Assembly: GCA_020832405.1 (NCBI GenBank)
Contig: JAFIET010000033.1
Coordinates: forward strand, 1-39,794
Reading direction: 5' to 3'
DNA from: Balneolales bacterium
GTDB lineage: Bacteria > Bacteroidota > Rhodothermia > Balneolales > Cyclonatronaceae
DNA: 39,794 nucleotides
The position numbers were made by a program, and so were the translations under genes. Numbering within the stretch: position 1 is the stretch's first letter; every line of letters begins with the position of its first letter. Shown in pieces: positions 25,801 to 33,400 of this stretch. Below the pieces are notes generated by a model. That model did no database searches. It was given only the letters and a program-made list of their open reading frames with translations, and had not been told where the DNA came from.

Positions 25801-28800
25801 TCTGAACTTAGCAGCGGAAGTTGATACTAAAGCAGGGACAGGTCTGAGTGCCGCGAGAATGAGAACAGAATCTTCTTTTTCAGGCTTTTCTTTTGGGGGC
25901 AGTAATCCTGTTTGGATGATGCACCCTGATTTCCCGTCATTTCCTTACCTGAAATTTTTTGATTATGACGAGCCTTTTCAAACACCACCGGTTTTCCCGA
26001 TACCCGGGCTTTTGTCTGAGCCTATGTTTGCCGGCGGAGATGGTACGCCGGCAACTCCGTATCTGATTGAGACTGCTACTCACTTTAGCAACATTGGTAA
26101 TTTCTCTCCAACCCATTACCTCTTGCTGAATGATGTGACTTTAAACCAAATGACTAACCTGTCTTTTGCCGGTATTTTGGAAGGCGGTGATAACACAATT
26201 ACAATTGGCATATCACAGGGCGATGTAAGCAATGCAGGTTTGTTCCGCAGGTTAACAGGAAATGCTGTTGTTCGTAACCTCACGATGACGGGTACATTTA
26301 CACAAACAGCAGGTCAAATTGCGGGTGGCTTTGCGGCTATAATGGACGGTAACAGCCTCATTGAACGGGTTGTCTCGTATGTGAATGTTAGCGCAGGGGG
26401 CACGTTTACTGTTGGTGCTGTTGTGGGTGAACAGAGAGGAGGTACGATCAGATATGCTGCTTCATTCGGAAATACCACTGCATCCACGGGGATTGGCGGG
26501 TTGGTTGGAAACCAGACAGGTGGGTTAATTGAGTTTGTTTTTAATGCAGGTGTGATCACCGCTACAGGTGGCAATTCGGCAGGCGGTATTGTAGGGTCGA
26601 CCAGAAATAGCACAATCAGAGATTCATACAGCATTGGCAGAATAAATTCGCAACTTAATTGTGGCGGTGCCATAGGGATAGTTTCATCAGGATCAACCGT
26701 TACAAGGATTTATGCTGCCGGCTTGGTTAATTGTGATTTCCCCTCAAATGTTGGTGGTCTCGTTGGTCAGAATAACGGCAACGTCACTGACAGTTTTTAT
26801 GATACTCAGGCAACCGGTAAAAGCAGCAGCGCGGGCGGTACCGGCCTCACAACTGCTCAAATGCGTACCCGTACGCCTTTCGTAAACGCGGGCTGGGTTT
26901 TTGAGGGAGAGAACGCACCGTGGAACACGCTCAGCGTTTTTCAGTCTTATCCGTTTCTGCGCGCCTTCACCTACGACAACGTGTTCGATCCGCCCGAAAC
27001 ACCCGTTTTCCCGGTTCCGGGTCTGTTTAATCCCTTTGCAGGTGGTTTCGGCAGCGAAGCATCACCCTTCCTCATTTCTGAAGAAGCGCACTTTATGAGT
27101 ATTGTCGGTGATGCGGGTTTCTTTTATCTGCTTCAGAATGACATTACCGTTACACAGATGACAGGTCTGGCATTTAGGGGTGATTTTGATGGGGGAGGTA
27201 ACAACATTCATGTGGATATTGATGCCGGTATCGGACAAAACGCGGGTCTTTTCAGAATACTCCATTCGGGTAAAGTTCGTAATCTCCGTTTAAGCGGGCA
27301 TTTACGGGCTTTAAATCCCCAATTTACAGGTTTGATTGCTGCTGAAGCCTTTGGCAATGCACGTATTCAGAATGTACATTCGTCGGCTTGGGTTGAGGTA
27401 ACGGGAACATTACAGGGTTACGCCACCGGCGGACTAACCGGACGGATGACCAATTCATGGATTCAAAACAGCAGCGTTACGGGCACAACAGAGGGCATTC
27501 AGAATGTAGGGGGGCTTGCGGGCCTTGTCGAAGCTTCGTCGCTTATAGAGCGTTCTTACAATACAGGAACCATTATTGCATCTTTGGAGATTGCAGGAGG
27601 GCTTACCGGCCGCCTTGCCGGAGGAACTGTTCGTGATTCCTACAGTACAGGAGCCATACAGTCAAGCTATTATTGCGGCGGTGCCATTGGCTTTTCTCAG
27701 TTTACAAATTTGGTTGAACGGATATTTGCAACCGGTTTTATTGACTGCATTCTCTTACCAATGGTACCTCCAAGCGGCGGACTCATTGCCATTGACAATA
27801 ATAATTCCACGGTTGTGAACAGCAGCTATTTCGACGCAGATGCAGCCGGTATCGGCTGGAGTGTGGGTGGGGGAGAAGCCCGTACAAGCGCGCAGATGCG
27901 CAGCGGGGCGACCTTTGCCGGTTGGGATTTTGAGGATACCTGGCAGATCGAGAGCGGCGGCGTGCGCCTGAACTATCCCTATCTGAGAAATTTGTACTGG
28001 GAAGAGCAGCAGGCAATTCCCGGCCTTATATTTCACACCGATCTTGAGGCCCCGGCCGGCTGGCAGATGCTGGTTTCGCCGGCGGTAAACACCACCTACG
28101 GAGAGCTGCTCTCAGGCATCTGGACACAGGGCTATCCCGGCTCAAATCATCCCGAAAGCAATCAGCCGAATGTGTTCTGGTACAATGAGTCACAGGCCGG
28201 CGGACAGTGGCAGCTCCCGGGTGACAGCGGTCATCTGGCGGGAACCGGCTCTGCTTCGGGCAGCAACGCGGGCCGGGCAACCGTGGCGTGGGTCTTTGGT
28301 CCGCTGGAGCACAACGGTCCGGTAATCTGGCCGAAGCCGCTGTTGCTGGGCGGGACCGAGCAGCCGGGCGCGGTGAGCATAGCGCTCAGCCGAACCTCCG
28401 AAACCGGGGAGGCCTTCGCCGGCTGGCACCTGGTTGGCAATCCGTTTGCAGATCCGCTCACGTGGAATGCAGCCGCCGCTGCCGCGCAAAACGGCATAGA
28501 GCCGGTAATCTACAGCTGGGATAAAGCCGCTGAAGCACACCGTTTTGTGGACGGCCGAACGGGCGCAGGCACGAGAGGCACAGCCGTTAACCCGTTTGAA
28601 GGCTTCTGGGTGAGGGTCGCCGCCGGTGAAAACGGCGGCACCTTTAACGCAGCCCCGGCTCAGGGCGGCATGGCCGGGAGGGAAGCTGCCGACGCGGATA
28701 ACGATCTGATGCAGCAGGAATCAGGGGAAGAAGCCGGGAAACTTGCCGTTTTGGAGACCGAACCCTTATTTATAAGACTCGAGACCGCACAGCAGGAACA

Positions 28801-29554
28801 CTTTGAGGCCGTTGTGCTTGAGCTGCTGGATTTCGGGGATGATGTTTTTTACGGCAGTCCGGCGCCGCTTGGCGTTCCGGTAATGCAGTTCGCTTTTGCC
28901 GGTGCTGAGGGTTTCCCGCAGGCTTCGGTAGGCCGTGCAGTAATTACCGAGGGCCTTACAAGAAGCTTCCCGCTCGTTTTTGATGCGGCCCTGAGCGGCA
29001 GCTTCACGCTTGAGGTCAGCGGCTCAGACGGCTGGCACGACAAAATACAGGCGGCCGTGCTCGATCATCATACGGGAATGGTGCATCCGCTCAGCAACGG
29101 CGGCAGCCTGAGCTTTACCCATCAGGCATCAGCCGGCATACTTCAGCTGCGGGAACAAAGCCGGTCGATGAGCCCGGCCGAGCGGCTCGCGCTGGCACAG
29201 CAGCCTCAGCTTCTGACCGCCGACACCCGCTTTGAGCTGCAGCTCACCCGAAGCCTGCCTACAAATCTGGAGCCTGAAAACAGGCTTCCGTCAGTGATCA
29301 CCCTGCATCAGAACTATCCCAACCCCTTCAATCCGACTACGACCATCCGCTACGCCCTGCCGGAAACGGCGGAGGTAAGGCTGGAAGTGTACAATGTGCT
29401 GGGTCAGCGGGTTGCGGTACTTGTAAACGGCACGCAGCAGGCGGGCTGGCACACGGCGAGCTTCGATGCCTCACGCTTGTCGAGCGGCTTATACCTGTAC
29501 CGGCTTCAGGCGGGCAGCTATGTGGAAACGAGAAGTATGATCTTGGTGAAGTGA
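22817..29554 (+). CDS. Giant T9SS-secreted GLUG-module surface protein
   Basis: The protein is 2245 residues from the first ATG. The signal-peptide core (LICLTLLLVLITLPAAQLSA) lies unusually deep, at about 39-58, so the true start is uncertain; ATG 22841 or a rarer codon nearer the core are alternatives. Five modules of about 335 residues follow (starting near 60, 392, 729, 1068 and 1405), each opening with a GG-x-GT-x-x-PY-x-I motif, a LLLNNITVTQ strand and GLUG repeats (GGIVG, YSTGA), and closing near SYPFLR. Modules 1 and 3, and 2 and 4, are closest to each other. A pre-C-terminal region (about 1743-2150; GWQMLVSPA, IWTQGYPG, GWHLVGNPF) matches that of the protein at 649-6702. The T9SS sorting domain occupies 2162-2245. 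It is probably a long beta-helical adhesin or coat protein on the cell surface. Function unproven. Confidence 0.88.
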   Translation: MLILISTIMSDSAFSACYLYALCRDTAQTGNRYLNKSGLICLTLLLVLITLPAAQLSAADPLYAGGSGTAEDPYLIETEAQFLDIAANSGAHFLLLNNITVTQRTGANLTGVFNGGGHNIHVSVNAGDVTNSGLFSSLSGSGTVRNVTFTGTYNTGSGDNSGLVAGNMSGSSLIEDVISRVNFTKSGSGGNTGGIVGSMSGGTIIRTVSTGNTVGNVTVGGITGFGTGGLIEQSLNTGNVHATGGNGSGGITGGSQAGTVRDSYSTGAVTGSISCGGAFGYITNAAVIERVYSAGAANCSVTSSGGFVGQRTGGTVSHVFYDLNRSILFTDPVAQGLSGARMRMASFFTGFDFDDIWQMHPDFPSYPLLRSLSYNEPFSSPAVLPIPGLLEEPMFASGTGTAEDPFVITSGAHVQNIGHNSSTHYLLANDVLVSQRTNIPFAGVLEGSGNTITLNFNLGNVNETGLFRLIRGSGTVRNLIIDGNISQSGGSITGSVAADMFNTSLLYRVISRVEINAGSTSVIGGLVARLYEGTIRESAFMGSISAPSGGTIGGLAAQINWSGSLIERSFNTGTLTAQSNGGWVGGIAATMNAGTVLDSFSTGTISAFANCGGAFAAVTSTISPITVTRVYAAGLVNCDGWNTGGLVGQSNATVSASFYDVDATGKTSSARGTGLTGEEMRTRTFFEDAGWVFEGENASWAMLEAPLQSYPFLVWFDYDSQTDPPGYLSPFSGGKGTSADPYRIETEAHFLNISLAPAAHFLLMNNITVTERTGTALTGVFNGGGHTIHVSVNAGDVTDSGLFSSLSGSGTVRNVTFTGTYTTGAGDNSGLVAGSMSGSSLIEDVISRVNFTKSASNLNTGGLVGRMTGGTISRSAVTGNITATFPVAMGGIAGHVRGGLIQQSFVSGTLSTSSANGVGGIVGDVGDATIEDVYFNGTISAFGSINCAAGFGLSVSGSVIRRVYIAASVNCGPHTFNGVFVGQLGGGSITNSYYDLNLAAEVDTKAGTGLSAARMRTESSFSGFSFGGSNPVWMMHPDFPSFPYLKFFDYDEPFQTPPVFPIPGLLSEPMFAGGDGTPATPYLIETATHFSNIGNFSPTHYLLLNDVTLNQMTNLSFAGILEGGDNTITIGISQGDVSNAGLFRRLTGNAVVRNLTMTGTFTQTAGQIAGGFAAIMDGNSLIERVVSYVNVSAGGTFTVGAVVGEQRGGTIRYAASFGNTTASTGIGGLVGNQTGGLIEFVFNAGVITATGGNSAGGIVGSTRNSTIRDSYSIGRINSQLNCGGAIGIVSSGSTVTRIYAAGLVNCDFPSNVGGLVGQNNGNVTDSFYDTQATGKSSSAGGTGLTTAQMRTRTPFVNAGWVFEGENAPWNTLSVFQSYPFLRAFTYDNVFDPPETPVFPVPGLFNPFAGGFGSEASPFLISEEAHFMSIVGDAGFFYLLQNDITVTQMTGLAFRGDFDGGGNNIHVDIDAGIGQNAGLFRILHSGKVRNLRLSGHLRALNPQFTGLIAAEAFGNARIQNVHSSAWVEVTGTLQGYATGGLTGRMTNSWIQNSSVTGTTEGIQNVGGLAGLVEASSLIERSYNTGTIIASLEIAGGLTGRLAGGTVRDSYSTGAIQSSYYCGGAIGFSQFTNLVERIFATGFIDCILLPMVPPSGGLIAIDNNNSTVVNSSYFDADAAGIGWSVGGGEARTSAQMRSGATFAGWDFEDTWQIESGGVRLNYPYLRNLYWEEQQAIPGLIFHTDLEAPAGWQMLVSPAVNTTYGELLSGIWTQGYPGSNHPESNQPNVFWYNESQAGGQWQLPGDSGHLAGTGSASGSNAGRATVAWVFGPLEHNGPVIWPKPLLLGGTEQPGAVSIALSRTSETGEAFAGWHLVGNPFADPLTWNAAAAAAQNGIEPVIYSWDKAAEAHRFVDGRTGAGTRGTAVNPFEGFWVRVAAGENGGTFNAAPAQGGMAGREAADADNDLMQQESGEEAGKLAVLETEPLFIRLETAQQEHFEAVVLELLDFGDDVFYGSPAPLGVPVMQFAFAGAEGFPQASVGRAVITEGLTRSFPLVFDAALSGSFTLEVSGSDGWHDKIQAAVLDHHTGMVHPLSNGGSLSFTHQASAGILQLREQSRSMSPAERLALAQQPQLLTADTRFELQLTRSLPTNLEPENRLPSVITLHQNYPNPFNPTTTIRYALPETAEVRLEVYNVLGQRVAVLVNGTQQAGWHTASFDASRLSSGLYLYRLQAGSYVETRSMILVK
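23107..25394 (+). repeat. Internal 2004-bp tandem duplication in the giant GLUG gene
   Basis: Bases about 23107-23390 recur at 25111-25394, an offset of 2004 bp (668 codons, two modules), with long identical runs: for example the stretch from 23219 to 23271 appears unchanged 2004 bp later. Similarity drops abruptly at the start of the GLUG segment that follows. Module pair 2/4 is related at the same offset but more diverged. This implies duplication of a two-module unit, with later gene conversion or selection keeping the opening segments alike. Confidence 0.8.
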
Positions 29555-29573
29555 TACAGTATTTCAGTATGTC
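29302..29573 (+). repeat. Sorting-domain DNA shared with 39474-39735
   Basis: The DNA coding the T9SS domain here and at 39474-39716 is nearly identical in long runs (for example the run starting CAGCAGGCGGGCTGGCAC). The identity continues over the stop codon into the octamer repeat (GGTGAAGTGATACAGTAT in both). Identity across non-coding sequence points to recent duplication or gene conversion of the end of the gene. The third T9SS gene (649-6702) is more diverged there. Confidence 0.8.
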
Positions 29574-29634
29574 AGTGTGTCAGTGTGTCGTTTTTTTTAT
29601 TCATTCATTCATTCATTTATTCATTTATTCATTT
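29558..29634. repeat. Octamer and tetramer tandem repeats after the T9SS stop codon
   Basis: Four octamers (AGTATTTC, AGTATGTC, two AGTGTGTC) run from 29558 to 29589, starting three bases past the stop codon. A T tract and an ATTC array with some ATTT interruptions (about 29598-29634) follow. They fill the 96-bp gap to the small gene at 29651. The T-rich tract is not preceded by a stem, so it is unlikely to terminate transcription. Confidence 0.85.
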
Positions 29635-29650
29635 TAAACAGGTTTATTTT

Positions 29651-29899
29651 ATGAGAAAGTTAGTTTTTGCAGTGTGGGTTTTTGTTTTTGTTTTGGTGGG
29701 AGTTGTGGCTCCGGCGGATGGGTATGGGCAGGATCGGGATCAGCAGGTTTGGCGGGATAGTGCCCCGGTGCAGCCGATGAATCAGCCGGGTCCGCCGCAG
29801 CTTCCGGGTGCACCTACACAGACGCCCATCGGCAGCGGGCTTGCGCTGCTGCTTGCTGCGGGGGGCGCGTATGCGGTTAAGCGTTTGCGGCAGGAGTAA
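29651..29899 (+). CDS. Small secreted protein with PIGSG C-terminal hydrophobic tail (PID-CTERM-like)
   Basis: This 82-residue protein has a signal peptide (MRKLVFAVWVFVFVLVGVV, cleavage near residue 25), a short polar stretch (DRDQQVWRDSAPVQPMNQP), the core PPQLPGAPTQTPIGSG, a hydrophobic tail (LALLLAAGGAYA) and a basic end (VKRLRQE). I chose the ATG at 29651: the longer in-frame ORF upstream is translated tetramer repeat. It is the intact paralogue of 215-478 and of the remnant at 13099-13272. It follows the giant T9SS gene by 96 bp on the same strand without a clear terminator, so is probably cotranscribed. The tail resembles PEP/PID-CTERM sorting signals; the cognate enzyme, if any, is not in this window. 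Confidence 0.82.
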   Translation: MRKLVFAVWVFVFVLVGVVAPADGYGQDRDQQVWRDSAPVQPMNQPGPPQLPGAPTQTPIGSGLALLLAAGGAYAVKRLRQE

Positions 29900-30090
29900 C
29901 AGGGCATGCCGTGATCAGCAGGTTCAATACAAGTTGCAGAAGGATGATTGAAAGGAGTTGATTTGTGCGAATCCGGATATTCAGTAATTGAGGATTTCGA
30001 TCCCGTCGATTATAGTGGTCATGATTGGACTTCTGTGCGCAGGTGAACTTACTTTGATGCTGTAGCTGAGTTCATAATTTTATATCCGGA

Positions 30091-30139
30091 AAATTACGAT
30101 TACGTATTTGTATATACGTAATTACCATCACGTGTAATA
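30091..30139. promoter_or_regulatory. TTACGT palindrome cluster upstream of HTCS2
   Basis: ATTACGTAT (30099-30107) and ATACGTAAT (30114-30122) are perfect inverted arms around 6 nt. ATTACG also occurs just before (30093), and ATTAC/GTAAT pair again at 30121-30138. The cluster is about 300 bp upstream of the HTCS2 start. The rest of 29900-30427 is AT-rich with no supported gene. Confidence 0.4.
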
Positions 30140-30366
30140 GTGTTTGCTACCTATTTGTGCTTCATTGTGTAATCATGAAAACTTAAGAACACATATCGCT
30201 TTTAGTGTTTATTGGTATTATGTATAATTATTTGAGAATATGAATTATTGTTTGCTCCGAAGATTCTGAACCAATATTATTAAGTCCAGTTTAAAACATT
30301 TCAGAATCAAATAGTTACAACTAAAGTAGGCAGCAGGTTCAGCTAATCTGTTCACTGATACTGAAT

Positions 30367-30406
30367 ACAACGTTTAATCACGGTTTAATCACGCAAAGAA
30401 CGTTGT
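30367..30406 (+). promoter_or_regulatory. Nested repeats upstream of HTCS2, candidate operator
   Basis: ACAACGTT (30367-30374) and AACGTTGT (30399-30406) are perfect inverted arms enclosing two tandem copies of GTTTAATCACG (30372-30382 and 30383-30393). The structure lies 22-61 bp before the HTCS2 start codon, where a repressor or autoregulatory protein would act. TATAAT follows about 7 bp downstream of it. No binding protein can be named. Confidence 0.45.
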
Positions 30407-30427
30407 CTAAATTATAATAGCAGTTTT

Positions 30428-33400
30428 ATGCCCTATAAATTATTTTTTTATGTTGTTCTTACTTTATCCCTGCTAATAACTCAGCCATCAGAGAGCAAAG
30501 CTCAGTACAATGGTTTAACTGAGGGTTTCCCGCTTACGCGTTTTTTTCAAAATGGTATTGATTTTGAGGGCACGGATCTGACCTATGGTATTATTGAAGA
30601 TGCCGATGGCACGATTCTGTTTGGCAATGATATGATTGGTGTACAGCAGATTACGGGTACACAGTCGCGGCAAATCCTGTATCCGAGGCAGTCCGTTGCA
30701 TCATCCTTCGCAAAAGATATCAACGGCCGCATTTACAGTTCGGCTAACGGTGCTTTCGGCTACCTTAAGCATGATGATTCCGGAGCCTATGTTTTTCAGC
30801 CGCTTATGCACCTTATTCAGGAAAGCGACCATAGCGTGCCGTTTCTGCACAAGGTTACGCCATCCGGCGATTCCGGAGATATGTTGTTTGTCGGTCAGGA
30901 TCAGGCCTATTTGTATCATGCAGCACATTCCGAGGTCAGTATCTTAACCCCAACCGGCCGTTTTTATGATGCACTTCAGGTGAATGGCAGAACATGGGTT
31001 ACAGATACGGCATCCGGTCTTCATCTATTGGGAACTGACGGGCAGTTAACGCCGGTTTTAACGCCCTTTCCCGCAGCCGAAAACCGGATTCTTTCGGTAA
31101 ACGGAGAACTGGCCGTTTACACCATCGATCACGAACTCTGGCTGCTTGATGAGGGGCGGTATTGGCTCAAATCAGGGGTTTTTGAATTTTACAAGGACAA
31201 GGACCGGCTTCATGTATTAAGCGCAACAACCCTTGCCGACAACACAATTATCATAACCTCAATGAGCGGCGTGCAGATCTTTGAGGCCGACGGCACACTA
31301 CTTCACAATTTTAACAGCACAAACATTCTTCCGTTTGATATTGCCGGGCAGGCCTTTGAAGCTTCAGACGGTACTATATGGGTATCAAGCCCAACAGGGC
31401 TTGCTGCTATTATGTACAGCAGCCCGCACAGGCAATTCATAAGCGCTCAGGGAATACCGGACAACCGCATCTGGATTACAGCAGAATGGATGAACCGGAT
31501 TATGGTAGGCACTGACCGGGGCCTTTGGATGGGTGATGAAAATGGCTTCACGCAGCTATTTTCAAATATTGCCGTATTTGACTTTGAAATTTCGTCAAGA
31601 GGTCTGATTGCGGGTACTACTTCGGGCTTAATTCTGATATCTGATGATTTTCAAATTCAAAAGCTTACTGAAGATTTGTTTGTGAGATCTGTTTTCAAAG
31701 ATCCGCATCACCCTGAGACCTTTTATTTTTTTGATTCACCGAATCAGCTCAGCCGCCTGGTTTTTCGGGATGAAGACTCTGTTGCCGAAATTACGCCGCT
31801 TCATCCTTTTTCATTCATGCCGGAGGCCTTTGTGAAAGTTTCTGACACGGAGTTTTTGATAAGTACAGGTACGAACGGCATTTTCCGGTTTACCGGTACT
31901 GCTGATGCCTACGGGATGGCGGCCGTTACCGAAAAAAGCTTGGTCGGAGAACGGTACGGTTTACCAGATGACGGCAGAGCTTCACTAATGAGTTACAGGG
32001 GAGATGTCGCCTTTTTAACGGACTCGGGTGTACGGAGATTTAACGAAGCTCGAAGCGGGCTTGAACCGCATCCTGACTTTGATTTTTTCGACTTTAGCCG
32101 CTGGCCGCGGCTGAGGTTGATGCAGCCGGTTTCCGGCGGCTATATGAATCTTGCCGGCTATGGCAACCCATCCTTTTTTCCTTTTATTCAGCGTGAAGAA
32201 GAGGGGGGGACAGCCGTGCTTAAGAACCTGCCATTTTCCTGGGCAGAACATGATGAGCCGCGCGCCCTCAAACCCAGTGCATCGGGCAGGCTTTATAAAA
32301 TATCGTCCGGCTCTGTTTCATATCTCGAAACGGGATGGCAGAGCCTTGTGCCGGCCGAAACGCCTCCCCCCCGATTGCTTCTCACGGGGATTAACGCCCA
32401 TCCCGATTCCGTGCTTCATCATGGCTGGAAAACGGGAGCCATAGCAGATATGAACAGGATTTCCTGGAGCAATAACAGCCTTCGCTTTTCCTGGAGCCTT
32501 GTATCCTTTTCCCCAGCCGGGCTGAACCGCTATCAGTTCCGCCTTAGGGGCGCAGATACCGAATGGTCCGTCTGGACCTCTGAAACCATTGCGGATTACC
32601 GTAATCTGCGCGAAGGTAGCTATGAATTTCAGGTAAGGGGCCGAAATGAACACGGGCAGCTCTCCGATGTGGCTACCCTTTCCTTTGTCATAGCGCCCCC
32701 CTGGTTCAGAAGCAACATCGCGTATCTGCTGTATATGATTGGTTTGGCAGCTATAGCTTTCGGAGCCCTCAGCTGGAGAACACGTACACTTACTGCGCGG
32801 CAGGCTGAACTTGAAATACAGGTGAAAGAAAGAACCGAGCTTATTCAGAAAAAAAACGTGCAGCTTGAAAAACTTAATCAGGTAAAAACCCGCTTTTTTT
32901 CCGGTATCAGTCATGAGTTCCGGACCCCGCTCACGCTGATAAAAGGACCTGCAGAGCTGCTCAAGATATCAGGAAACAGGCTTACTGAAGAAGAAAAAAT
33001 ATACTCAGCAGATCTGATCATTACGAATGCAGACCGGCTGCTGTCAATGATTAATGAAATTCTGAACCTGTCCAAAATGGAGAGCGGTACCTTTAGATCA
33101 GAGGTAGAGGCAGCACTACTTGCGGATATTCTGCAGGAAACGGTGAATTGGTATAAACCCCTGGCAGCGCAAAAAAAGCTTCAGTTCACCCTTGAGACCG
33201 CTCCCGAATTGTTGCAGAAAGAGGGGTTTTTTGACAAACGGCAGATGGAGCTGCTCATTTCAAATCTCATCTCCAATGCCGTAAAATACACGCAGCGCGG
33301 CAGTGTACACATAAAGCTGAATGCAGGCACAGATGGGGATGGTTTTATGCTTGAAATATCAGATACAGGTATCGGAATTTCAAAGGAAGAGCTGCCGCTT

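Noticed and set aside
23107-27100. Regular repeats as a CRISPR array or insertion sequences
   Set aside because: The repeats are in-frame protein modules of about 1 kb inside one open reading frame, without short repeat-spacer structure or transposase.
23390-27800. Variable GLUG segments as targets of a diversity-generating retroelement
   Set aside because: No reverse transcriptase or template repeat is present in the window, and the variation is not concentrated at adenines as far as can be seen.
29585-29650. Upstream extension of the small PIGSG gene (ORF from 29585)
   Set aside because: The extra residues are translation of the ATTC repeat; the ATG at 29651 begins a normal signal peptide.
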